A stretch of DNA of 34,187 nt from an uncultured Verrucomicrobiota bacterium. Lineage in GTDB: Bacteria; Verrucomicrobiota; Kiritimatiellia; CAJWTS01. Of the stretch, positions 24,332 to 32,307 are shown one piece after another. The notes beneath the pieces were generated by a model. That model did no database searches and was not told the origin of the DNA. It worked only from the letters and a program-made list of their open reading frames with translations. Position numbers and translations under genes: made by a program. Within the stretch, counting starts at the first letter, position 1. The number at the start of each line of letters is the position of its first letter. The stretch lies in contig CAJWTS010000044.1 of NCBI GenBank assembly GCA_913047795.1, positions 1-34,187 on the forward strand, in the 5' to 3' direction.

Positions 24332-25072
24332 CTAATCGGCGCAAACCATGCCGTTCTCAAGAAACGGGATGGCCCAGATCTGCTCGGCGCCCGTATCCGG
24401 ATTCAAAATCGGCTCGGTGGAGAATTCCACCGTGAGCGCTCGTCGCATGGTAGAGAGCGTGTTTGCGCTGCTGCGGTGGAAAACCGTGCTGGCGAAGGCC
24501 AGCATCGTTCCGGCCGGCACGACCAACGGATCGCCCGGGTCGTCGCCAAAGTAGCCCACCGCGTCATTACTTCCTTCCTGCCTGATATGCGGCTGGACCT
24601 CGCGCGTGCCGGCTCGCGAGTATGGCAGCAGGTAGAGCGTACCATTCTCTTCGCTCATGTCATCAAGAGCACACCAGAGATTGATCGTCGGCTTGTGTTC
24701 AAAGCCGACGTATCCGCTGTCCTGGTGCCATGCAAAACTCATACCGGTCTCGCCACACTTCACCGTGAACTGCGACAAGAAGAGATACGCGTCCGAACCA
24801 ATGGTCGCGCGCAGGATCTCTGCGTTCAGGTCGCTGAAATAGAACTCGCGGGTCTCGGGGTACTCGTCCGGGTGGGCCGGAACGAAGTATCGCTTCCCGC
24901 GATGATTGATCCCTTCGACATCGGTGCCCTGCTTATCCATCCGCGCATCGGTTGCCGCCATGACCTTGTCGCAAACATCGAGCAGCATCTTGCGATGATC
25001 GTCCGGAATAATGCCCTCGAGAATAACAAAACCCTCTTCCCGGAACCGCTCAGATGTATCCTTTGGAATCAT
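24332..25072 (-). CDS. Phytanoyl-CoA dioxygenase (PhyH)-family enzyme, second copy
   Basis: 246 residues from the ATG at 25070-25072. The frame extends to 25240, but the sequence before MIPKDTS overlaps the deacetylase gene and looks non-coding. Iron ligands are H116-Q-D118 (SFAWHQDSGY) and H199 (VFHRSS), with R210 or R211 for 2-oxoglutarate. The N-terminal EEGFVILEG is typical of the family. It is only distantly similar to the facing copy at 23566, so the two are not a recent duplication. It is last in a minus-strand run, 16 bases after the deacetylase-like gene, following the beta-propeller and dimethylformamidase-like genes. The substrate is unknown. Confidence 0.92.
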   Translation of the reverse strand: MIPKDTSERFREEGFVILEGIIPDDHRKMLLDVCDKVMAATDARMDKQGTDVEGINHRGKRYFVPAHPDEYPETREFYFSDLNAEILRATIGSDAYLFLSQFTVKCGETGMSFAWHQDSGYVGFEHKPTINLWCALDDMSEENGTLYLLPYSRAGTREVQPHIRQEGSNDAVGYFGDDPGDPLVVPAGTMLAFASTVFHRSSANTLSTMRRALTVEFSTEPILNPDTGAEQIWAIPFLENGMVCAD

Positions 25073-25088
25073 AAAGCCCCCAACGACC

Positions 25089-26027
25089 TCAGTACGAACC
25101 CACACCCACGGCATACGCATAGATTGACTCAAAGCTATCAGCTGTAAAATCGAGCCCATTCGCCTGTGCAACATCTTGCGTATGCCGAACAATAAAATCC
25201 AGATTACCCGCACTCTGATGCTCCTGATCGCAGAAGTCACTCGTATTATGGCTCGCGCCGATAATCGCTCTCACAGGCACCTCGCGACGCTCCATCTCGT
25301 CCACATTCTCATCGATCACATCGCGAAGCTTTTCCCGATTGTCGCCGATCCTTGAGGCCGGTGTCTCGACACGGAGATCGAGCGGATGGCGAATCGACTC
25401 GTCAAAATACGTATTGATTCCGTTCGTGACCGGAATTTCGACCAGCGGGAGATCGCCGCAGATCAGGTTGCTCACCGCGCTGGCATGGTGAACGTAGCGC
25501 CAGCTACCCGACCAGAAAGAATGGAACTCGGGCCGGTGTCGTGAGGTCGCATTGCTGGTCCATGTGAACCCAACCTCGTGACAGATGCCAAGCGTGGCAC
25601 GGTTCGCACTGCCATAACAGGCACGGTAACCTCGAATCTCGCGACCCATCGTTTCCGCCAGGTCCTCGCGTCCCATGCGCAACGCCTCGAACTGCTCGTC
25701 GTTCGCCATGGCGCCAAGCCATTTGGCTTTATCCCCCCTGAGACGTGAGTAACGCAGCCCGTTCAAGTGCAACCCTATTTCGACGCCGTGATCCGCCATC
25801 TCGCGATAGAGCGACTGTTGGTGACGCGCCACATCGGGATAAACGAATAGACTCGTCCCGGCCAGCACCCCCCTCTGCTCCATCTTCTCAAGAAAACTGC
25901 GCACCGCCCGTTCAGCGAAGTCCCACGAATCAGGACCGTGGAAAAACGGCTCCCGCTCGGTTCCCCCAGTGTACTCCGTATTGACGGGCGTCTCGCAGTC
26001 GAGGGAGTAATTGAAGAAGAGTTTCAT
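25089..26027 (-). CDS. Polysaccharide deacetylase-like (NodB-fold) protein
   Basis: 312 residues from the ATG at 26025-26027; a TTG two codons earlier is the alternative. The first strand carries YSLDCETP with Asp10, and the second block is H80-GVEIGLH87-LNG, which fits the deacetylase-like (beta/alpha)7 barrel, although the usual H-x3-H pair is not exact. Downstream, RAIIGASHNTSDFCD has a histidine in the position of the last motif. Related proteins act on small amide or glycan substrates. It differs clearly from the deacetylase at 17114. Spacing is 16 bases to the PhyH gene and 51 bases from the propeller gene, so it is likely part of the 28671-24332 transcript. Reaction uncertain. Confidence 0.72.
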   Translation of the reverse strand: MKLFFNYSLDCETPVNTEYTGGTEREPFFHGPDSWDFAERAVRSFLEKMEQRGVLAGTSLFVYPDVARHQQSLYREMADHGVEIGLHLNGLRYSRLRGDKAKWLGAMANDEQFEALRMGREDLAETMGREIRGYRACYGSANRATLGICHEVGFTWTSNATSRHRPEFHSFWSGSWRYVHHASAVSNLICGDLPLVEIPVTNGINTYFDESIRHPLDLRVETPASRIGDNREKLRDVIDENVDEMERREVPVRAIIGASHNTSDFCDQEHQSAGNLDFIVRHTQDVAQANGLDFTADSFESIYAYAVGVGSY

Positions 26028-26078
26028 ACTCAAGGATCGGTCTGATCGACGGATCAGAGCAAGTTCATTCGATTTGAC

Positions 26079-27242
26079 TCACAATTCAATTTCCCAGAGA
26101 TACCCGCTGCGCTGCGGATTATCGTTCTCGCCACCGTACATGACGCCGTCGGGCGTGATAGCAACATCATGACACTGCCACATCGCAACACCTTCATCGT
26201 CGACGATCGGATCGCCCAGTTCGTACGTATCCGCCGACGGATCGAACCGCAACAACCGGCAGGCGCCTTCGCGACCCGTAATTCCATAGGCAAAGCCGTC
26301 CGAATGCAGGACCAGCGAGGTCAGGCGCGATGGCTGATCCGAAATCGGAGTACCGAGATAGGTGACGTTCGCCGAATCGCTCTCGATACGATAAATCGAT
26401 CCGTTGTCCCCCGACGCATAGAGGCATCCGGTCCCGAAGTTGAACAAACCCTCGAGCTTCGCAAACCCATATGTACCGTCGGCGCGCGGCAAGCCGTGCT
26501 TGAAAAACTCGAGATGGTCATCTCCCGGGTTGTAGCGGGCCAGCCGGAAACTGTCGACGCCAGGCGCATTCTGCCAGGCGCGCGTCTGGCTCCAGCCGAC
26601 CCAGGCGCAACCGTTATCGTCCAGGATGATGTTCTCACCCTGCCCCATCGCGTAACCACTGCCAATGGCCCCCAGATCACGCCCTTCGCGCGTCGCCACA
26701 TCGAAGACGCTCAGTCGCTCGGGAGTAAAGTGCATCCCGTAGACCAGCCCCCGATCCTCATCAAACGCAATGCCCTGGATGTAGACGTGCGGAATCGGGA
26801 TGCCGAGTTTCTCCGTCTCGCCGCTCGCTATGTCGTGTCGAAAAATTCCGCCACCCGGGGCATCCCAGTACCGATCGACGTCGTGCAGAAGTGCCGTTGC
26901 CGTATAGAGCGTCGTCCCGTCCCGCGTCAATTCCATCGACCGATGAAACTTGGCATCGTATGGGTCGGCCACGCTCGTAAAATCGGTGTCGACAAATTGG
27001 CACGCCTCGCGATCGAAAACCTTGAAGATATCGGCATCGAAACTGGTGATCCCGCAATAGATATTGTCATTTATCGGCGAATGAACGACGCCGTCAAAGC
27101 TGATCCAATCCCTGCGCCAGGACGCGTCCGCGATGAACTCGTCATAGTTCCAACGGTCCTCGACCGACGTATCCCATTCGTCGCCGAAGTCCCGGTCCTT
27201 GAGCTTATGGGACCGGATCGCCCCTATCGTAGAAACGGACAT
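26079..27242 (-). CDS. Beta-propeller protein (SMP-30/NHL-like), function unknown
   Basis: 387 residues with repeated blade-like units of 45-55 residues. Each carries a short hydrophobic strand and a D-x-G or similar turn (ELTRDGTTLYTA, AFDEDRGLVYGM, ILDDNGCAWVGW, ITPDGVMYGG). This suits a six- or seven-bladed propeller such as gluconolactonase-like or virginiamycin-lyase-like proteins. I do not see a convincing full set of metal ligands for either. No signal peptide. The ATG at 27242 has no obvious ribosome site, and coupling with the dimethylformamidase-like gene 46 bases upstream may help. It may be a lactonase or lyase in the same pathway, or a binding protein. Confidence 0.65.
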   Translation of the reverse strand: MSVSTIGAIRSHKLKDRDFGDEWDTSVEDRWNYDEFIADASWRRDWISFDGVVHSPINDNIYCGITSFDADIFKVFDREACQFVDTDFTSVADPYDAKFHRSMELTRDGTTLYTATALLHDVDRYWDAPGGGIFRHDIASGETEKLGIPIPHVYIQGIAFDEDRGLVYGMHFTPERLSVFDVATREGRDLGAIGSGYAMGQGENIILDDNGCAWVGWSQTRAWQNAPGVDSFRLARYNPGDDHLEFFKHGLPRADGTYGFAKLEGLFNFGTGCLYASGDNGSIYRIESDSANVTYLGTPISDQPSRLTSLVLHSDGFAYGITGREGACRLLRFDPSADTYELGDPIVDDEGVAMWQCHDVAITPDGVMYGGENDNPQRSGYLWEIEL

Positions 27243-27288
27243 GGCCGCATGATGTCAGACCGCTGATCCCGCTTCAAGTCGATCGTGA

Positions 27289-28671
27289 TTATCTCGCCAG
27301 GCGATTGAGCACATTGCGGGTGATTTGCGCGACCGGGGACTCATCCCGGTACAGACCGTGGCCCCATTCGATTGTCGCGGCATTGAAGATTGTCCCTTCG
27401 AATTCGGTATCATTAATCGCGATCGTGCCAAAGACCTCCGCCTGTTCACCACGGCCGCTTCCATCCAGCGTCAGGAACCGGTCGTCCTGAATGATGACAT
27501 CGGCCAGGGCGAGGATCTCGTAGTCAGGCGACACGCCATCCTTGCCGGTATAGCGCGGAAGGCCATCGACAAATTCGATATCCGCCCCGTCGGCCTCTAC
27601 ACCGACGATGGAATCCTCCGCGCCGAACGTATCGCCATCCGCCAGGCCGGTATCATCATAGATCCAGTGATTCGACCGCGTGACCCGGTAGTGGCCATAG
27701 CGCCCGCCCTCCTCGACCGCTGCCAGGAAGACTCCGGGCTCAGCGCTCTTGGCATGCACGAACCCAGTGTACATGTTGCCGATCGTTCGCTGCCGCATAT
27801 TGTCGATAAAACACCAGAATTGCGTGTTGGGCTGCGCCACGGTCGGCACATCATGATACCGACACTTATCACAATAAAGCTGCGTAAAGCTGTCTCGATA
27901 CGACACCTCATGAAAGAAACAGTTGCCGGCAAACAAGACCAGGTTGCCGCCGGTCTGCACGAACCGCTGCAACTGCTCAAGCTCCGCACGCGTATTGTAC
28001 TCATCGTGTCCAATACGAAGGTTCGCCCTGTACGCCGACAGCAATTCGGGCTCGATATCGTGGTCGACGTTTGTCGCGTAGTCGACTTCGTATCCCTCGG
28101 CGTCGAGCCAGGAGACAAAGAACTGGTCCCAGGCGTAAAAGTTGCCGAGCATGTCGGACTGCAACGGCCGCTGAAAGCTGACAAGATCCTCGTGCTCGCG
28201 CCCGGTCGATATGTAGTCGTAAAAGCACTTCCCGCCCACATTGTTGTACGCGGCATATGTGTTCGTCGCCAGCGTCAGCAGAAGCGGAGCGCGCGGCTCG
28301 CGCGGACGCACGACGAAGAGTATTTCCCGTAGGCCCTGGCCCGTCGGAAACTGGGCGACATAGACTCCGCTGCGCCAGTCATCCGATATCTCGATTGACG
28401 CTGTGACCGGCCAGCCGAATCCGTCGCGAGACCCGTGTTCCGGCACACCGTGCAACTGTCCGCGAAGATCATTAATCGACGCCATGATCTCGCGACGAGC
28501 CCCGTCGCGCATAATCAGCACATCATAATAGGACCGCGAGTTCGAGATATGGAGGTCGAGCGACTCGCCCTGCTTCACACTAACCCGGCCGCCATATCCG
28601 CCCTCCGCCTGCTTCCAATAACGGGTCGCATCCAGCTCGTGATGAACCCAGAGGTGCTCGCGTTTCATCAT
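27289..28671 (-). CDS. N,N-dimethylformamidase beta-subunit-like protein
   Basis: 460 residues. The N-terminal 130 residues form a beta-sandwich (GESLDLHISNS, GVYVAQF, REILFVVRP). Residues 130-440 match the C-terminal domain of the large subunit of N,N-dimethylformamidase (LATNTYAAYNNVGGKCFYD, YATNVDHD, IGHDEYNT, VQTGGNLVLFAGNCFF), a glutamine-amidotransferase-like fold. The true enzyme hydrolyses dimethylformamide to dimethylamine and formate with a tyrosine/glutamate-bound iron; whether that site is kept here I cannot confirm. It is shorter than the characterised subunit and no small alpha subunit gene is nearby, so the substrate may be another amide. GGAG lies 6 bases before the ATG and a candidate promoter is at 28717-28744. 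First gene of its run. Confidence 0.75.
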   Translation of the reverse strand: MMKREHLWVHHELDATRYWKQAEGGYGGRVSVKQGESLDLHISNSRSYYDVLIMRDGARREIMASINDLRGQLHGVPEHGSRDGFGWPVTASIEISDDWRSGVYVAQFPTGQGLREILFVVRPREPRAPLLLTLATNTYAAYNNVGGKCFYDYISTGREHEDLVSFQRPLQSDMLGNFYAWDQFFVSWLDAEGYEVDYATNVDHDIEPELLSAYRANLRIGHDEYNTRAELEQLQRFVQTGGNLVLFAGNCFFHEVSYRDSFTQLYCDKCRYHDVPTVAQPNTQFWCFIDNMRQRTIGNMYTGFVHAKSAEPGVFLAAVEEGGRYGHYRVTRSNHWIYDDTGLADGDTFGAEDSIVGVEADGADIEFVDGLPRYTGKDGVSPDYEILALADVIIQDDRFLTLDGSGRGEQAEVFGTIAINDTEFEGTIFNAATIEWGHGLYRDESPVAQITRNVLNRLAR

Positions 28672-28716
28672 TCAATGCTCCGTGCGTATCAACACATGAG
28701 GGATATCGGATTCCTG

Positions 28717-28744
28717 ATCTTATGCGGATTGAGTGTATGGGCAA
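28717..28744 (-). promoter_or_regulatory. Candidate sigma70-like promoter for the dimethylformamidase-like operon
   Basis: On the minus strand, TTGCCC (28739-28744) and TAAGAT (28717-28722) are separated by 16 bases. Each matches 4 of 6 consensus positions. The predicted transcript would begin near 28710, about 40 bases before the ATG at 28671. The 203-base gap to the aldo/keto reductase supports a separate promoter. Its upstream half (28800-28860) is GT-rich on this strand with no recognised function. Confidence 0.35.
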
Positions 28745-28874
28745 ATAGGTGCGGAGAACACCACCAGTCAGCGATCAACCAGCCCCATCTAATTCTCCTG
28801 CCTCCATTCACGCATACACTCACGTACCCACAAACACTTGCACACATGCCTTTCCAGTCAACACGTCTACCCGC

Positions 28875-29816
28875 TCACCCACCTGCCGCACGTGACACGA
28901 TCCCCGCCATGCGATGCCACACATCCACGGGCAAAACATCATCCGCCGCCTTGATAATGGATTCGATATGATCGCGATTCTTGATTCCGACAATCGGCGC
29001 CGTAATTGCGGGGTGCGTGAGGTTCCATCGTATCGACAACTGTGCGACGGTGAGACCGAGATCATCCGCGATCGGACGCAGTTCGTCCATGGCATCGAGC
29101 ATGCGGCCGAAGGCCGGTTGCTGAAAAAGCGGATGGGTTGCGCGCGCGTCATCAAACACCTGATCGCGATCGTACTTGCCCGTCAGCAATCCGCGCATCA
29201 ACGGCGAATACGAAATCACCCCGATGTTTTGCGCCTGGCAGTATGGCAACTCGTTCTTCTCGACGTCTCGCTCGATGACATTATAGATCGGCTGCAGAGA
29301 AACGATGTCGATGTAACGCGCATACATGCGCATCTGCTCGGCATTCAAGTTGCTGACGCCGAACCAGCGTACCTTGCCGTCGGATTGAAGTTGCTTTATC
29401 GCGGCGGCAACCTCCTCCGGGATTGTCAACGGATCGAAGGCGTGGACCTGATAGAGATCGATTCGATCGGTCTGCAATCGCCGCAGTGATGCTTCGCAAT
29501 CCTCGAGAATCCTGTCGTGCCGGGTATCTGGATGCCGGGAATCCTGATCGAAATTCCAGTAGAACTTCGTGGCGAGCACGAAATCGTCACGCCGACCCGA
29601 TTTCTGGAACCATGCCCCCAGGCTTTCCTCGGCGTAGCCATTTCCATAGGCATTGGCCGTATCGATGAAATTTACACCGATATCCAGCGCCGCCTGCAGC
29701 GCATCCTCCCACAGCGCGAGTGGTACGTTTCCCCAGAAATTGGGTGACAGCTGCCAGCATCCAAAACAGATACGCGATACGCGGAGATCACTCGCGCCGA
29801 GTTGGGCATAATTCAT
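28875..29816 (-). CDS. Aldo/keto reductase
   Basis: 313 residues from the ATG at 29814-29816. A TTG 36 bases upstream keeps the frame but is less likely. The complete catalytic tetrad is visible: D52 and Y57 (FIDTANAYG), K84 (ATKFY) and H125 (YQVHAF). The NADP-binding end has the usual IVGIKNRDHIE segment. It should reduce a sugar aldehyde or ketone, or oxidise the alcohol, with NADP(H). The length is typical of the bacterial YajO/PdxI/L-glyceraldehyde reductase groups. It lies on the same strand as the following dimethylformamidase-like run but 203 bases away, with a possible promoter between. The substrate is unknown. Confidence 0.93.
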   Translation of the reverse strand: MNYAQLGASDLRVSRICFGCWQLSPNFWGNVPLALWEDALQAALDIGVNFIDTANAYGNGYAEESLGAWFQKSGRRDDFVLATKFYWNFDQDSRHPDTRHDRILEDCEASLRRLQTDRIDLYQVHAFDPLTIPEEVAAAIKQLQSDGKVRWFGVSNLNAEQMRMYARYIDIVSLQPIYNVIERDVEKNELPYCQAQNIGVISYSPLMRGLLTGKYDRDQVFDDARATHPLFQQPAFGRMLDAMDELRPIADDLGLTVAQLSIRWNLTHPAITAPIVGIKNRDHIESIIKAADDVLPVDVWHRMAGIVSRAAGG

Positions 29817-29873
29817 GCCATATACATGCCGCTCCAAGACGGGCGCTGTCAAGTCGTGGATGTCGCGTGGAAC

Positions 29874-29903
29874 TTGCCCGCGGATGACCTTCCATGATCT
29901 AAT
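29874..29903 (+). promoter_or_regulatory. Candidate promoter and leader hairpin upstream of the pseudokinase gene
   Basis: TTGCCC (29874-29879) and TCTAAT (29898-29903, 5 of 6 matches) are spaced by 18 bases, giving a leader of about 120 bases. In that leader, TCATCT (29960-29965) and AGATGA (29970-29975) form a 6-base-pair stem with a CTCG loop. The hairpin is small and could be chance. Confidence 0.35.
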
Positions 29904-30029
29904 AGAAGGTAGGATGCATTTTGAACAACATCAGGCCACCCACAGGCAGGCTGATCCCGTCATCTCTCGAGATGATGACACGGTCCCGGCGGCGGCACCG
30001 ACCGTGCTCCGAAGCGGGTCGGATACATT

Positions 30030-32162
30030 ATGAGAATTGTCTTTCCGTGCACGGACTGTGATCTACGTCTTACGATCGAGGCGTTTGAGGCCGGGCACAC
30101 GGTCGCCTGTCCGTCATGCGGCATATCACTCCTTGTGCCGCCGGCGACGCCGGGCCCGGGCATTATCCTGCGCGACTACCTGATCGAAGAACGACTGGCA
30201 CGCACACCTATGGGCATGGCTTATGCGGCACGCGCACTATCTACCCGTGAAGAGGTTGTGCTCACGATCCTGCCCGGTTGGTTCAGCACAGATCACCAAG
30301 CCGGCATGCTTTTTCAGCACGAAGTCCGGACCGTAGCGCCGATTGAGCATCCGCACATCGTTCGTGTCTACGATGGAGGCGAAGACAACGGCGTCAATTT
30401 CCTCGTCTCGGAGCCTATTGACGGAGAGGACCTGGTAGCGCGCGTCACCCGCGACGGCCCGCTGGATGAGGTCCTTGCCCTCGAACTTGCGACACGACTG
30501 GCGCGCGCACTCCAGTACGCAGAGGAGGAGCACCGGGTACTGCATCGCAATCTATCCCCGGGATGCGTGCTCATGGATCGATACGGCGAACCGCGCATGG
30601 CAAACTGCGGGCTGACTCAACCGATCTACCCCGGCTCCAAGCGGGCGGCCGGCAGCCGTCCAAACGACGCATACCGCAGCCCCGAGGCTTTTTCGCATGC
30701 CGATCTGACCGCGCAATCGGATATCTATAGTCTGGGTGCGGTACTCTATTTTGGCGTGACCGGCAAAGCGCCCTTCGATACCGAATTTCCCGATATGTCC
30801 GCGTCCAGCTTCAGCGCCGAACCCATGGCGGACCCGCGTGTCTACAACACGAATCTGTCGGCACACCTGGTCGCCTTGCTATCCCGCATGCTCGCCTTCG
30901 CACCGGAAGATCGTCACGACGATTGGTCCAACCTGCTGGCCGAGATATCACTGGTCCGCTCCGGCCGGCCACCACAAGCCGGGGCATTGCCTCCCGGAGC
31001 GTCCGTGCTGAACGCCGCCAATGCATCCAGCAAACCGGCCACCGTCAAGCGACCACCCGTCGCAGCGTCAGGCGACGAGCCCGTTCATGATGTGTCCGCC
31101 ACGAGCTTCGCAGCAACCAGGAAACCATGGAAACGCTTTATCCCCATCGCGATCTGCTTTGCCGTCGGCATTGGACTGGGTATTCTCCTTGTCGGACCAC
31201 GATTCATTAGAAGCGGCGGGCGCCAGGCCCCCGTTACCTTTCCCGTGTCCGGCCAGCAAGCTCCCGGCGAGCTCATCATTAATGACCTTGTCACCCGGTT
31301 CAGCAATGCGGTTGCGTATCTGACCTTTCATCCAAACGATTACCGCGGAGCCATCAGCGAGATGGAATCTTTTCGCGAGTCCGCTCGCGGCTCGGCGTAC
31401 GAACGAGACGCAGAGCGCGCGCTCGCAAGGGTCGAAGCATCCTATCGTGACGTCACCGACGACGTGATCCTGCGCCTGCGACGAGAATCCGAGGAACTGG
31501 CATCGAGCGGGCGCAAGGGCGATGCGCGGGATCATCTCATCAATTACGCGGGGCGGTTCGCCGCCGACACCAAGGCCGCTCGTCGCGCCGTAGCAGCTGA
31601 ACTCGATACGCTCGACGAGAGATTTGGCGATCGATGGAAGGACGTCCGCTCCGCCGTCGCGGCACGCGTGCTTGCCGAAGATCTCGCATCCGCCCAACAT
31701 CGCATTCGCGACGCTCTGGCCGGCCCGATGCGCACTGAGCATCGACTGGAGCTTCAGGCCTGGGCCGACACGCTATCTGACATGGCGACGCTCGACGTGG
31801 CCATCCTGGCCAGCTTTCACCCAGACGTGGAACGTACGATTACAGTCGGGTTCCGCACCGGAAGAGAATACCTTCGTATCGTAAAGGTGCGCGACGGGTC
31901 GGTCGAAGCGATGAAGCTCAAGGACGCGGCACGGCGCGATACGGCTCCCACCGCACGTCCTTTCGCCATGCGGGACCTCAGCGACGCCGAACGTTTTCGT
32001 CGCCTAGGCACCGCTCCCGACCGAACGACGGACATCCTGCGCGGCATACTGGCGATGCGCAGCGGCGCACCGGGTTCCGCCGCGAAGTACTTTGAACGCT
32101 CCGAGACCGCTCTCGGCACCCTGCTGGCCGAATACATACAACGCATTCGTGTCGACGAATAG
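30030..32162 (+). CDS. Zinc-ribbon transmembrane pseudokinase (Hanks-type Ser/Thr kinase fold)
   Basis: 710 residues. The N-terminus is a zinc-ribbon-like motif (C7-x2-C10 and C27-x2-C30). A kinase-like domain covers about 50-310, with SPEAF at 217-221 and D231 in SDIYSLGAV conserved. The ATP and catalytic residues are lost: the glycine loop reads LARTPMG, the strand-3 lysine is Thr79 (VVLTIL), HRD is H172-R-N174, the following catalytic lysine and asparagine are Ser176 and Cys179, and DFG is N192-C-G. So phosphotransfer is very unlikely. A single membrane helix lies at about 371-390, followed by a 310-residue charged, helical, probably periplasmic domain (TPR-like pattern). It may be a signalling scaffold across the membrane. 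It stands alone, with a separate promoter predicted for the next gene. Confidence 0.88.
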   Translation: MRIVFPCTDCDLRLTIEAFEAGHTVACPSCGISLLVPPATPGPGIILRDYLIEERLARTPMGMAYAARALSTREEVVLTILPGWFSTDHQAGMLFQHEVRTVAPIEHPHIVRVYDGGEDNGVNFLVSEPIDGEDLVARVTRDGPLDEVLALELATRLARALQYAEEEHRVLHRNLSPGCVLMDRYGEPRMANCGLTQPIYPGSKRAAGSRPNDAYRSPEAFSHADLTAQSDIYSLGAVLYFGVTGKAPFDTEFPDMSASSFSAEPMADPRVYNTNLSAHLVALLSRMLAFAPEDRHDDWSNLLAEISLVRSGRPPQAGALPPGASVLNAANASSKPATVKRPPVAASGDEPVHDVSATSFAATRKPWKRFIPIAICFAVGIGLGILLVGPRFIRSGGRQAPVTFPVSGQQAPGELIINDLVTRFSNAVAYLTFHPNDYRGAISEMESFRESARGSAYERDAERALARVEASYRDVTDDVILRLRRESEELASSGRKGDARDHLINYAGRFAADTKAARRAVAAELDTLDERFGDRWKDVRSAVAARVLAEDLASAQHRIRDALAGPMRTEHRLELQAWADTLSDMATLDVAILASFHPDVERTITVGFRTGREYLRIVKVRDGSVEAMKLKDAARRDTAPTARPFAMRDLSDAERFRRLGTAPDRTTDILRGILAMRSGAPGSAAKYFERSETALGTLLAEYIQRIRVDE

Positions 32163-32264
32163 CGATCGACCCGCGTAGGCTTAGGCACGATGACCACCCG
32201 GGCGTATCGGCGGCGGTTCATGTCTCCAAATCACGACGGGATCGATCTCCCTCCGGGTCTGCAC

Positions 32265-32293
32265 CTGACACCGCACCGGTTTCTTCGTATGAT
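32265..32293 (+). promoter_or_regulatory. Strong candidate promoter for the Nfu_N/HEAT gene
   Basis: CTGACA (32265-32270) and TATGAT (32288-32293) each match the sigma70 consensus at 5 of 6 positions with the ideal 17-base spacer. Transcription would start around 32300, only about 8 bases before the ATG at 32308, where no Shine-Dalgarno is seen, so the mRNA may be nearly leaderless. A TGGGT/ACCCA inverted repeat with a 2-base centre overlaps the predicted start point. Confidence 0.5.
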
Positions 32294-32307
32294 GGGTTCA
32301 CCCAATC

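Noticed and set aside
26169..27266. 365-residue plus-strand ORF
   Set aside because: Antisense of the beta-propeller gene; no motif or ribosome site.
27325..28332. 335-residue plus-strand ORF
   Set aside because: Antisense of the dimethylformamidase-like gene, which has recognisable domain sequence.
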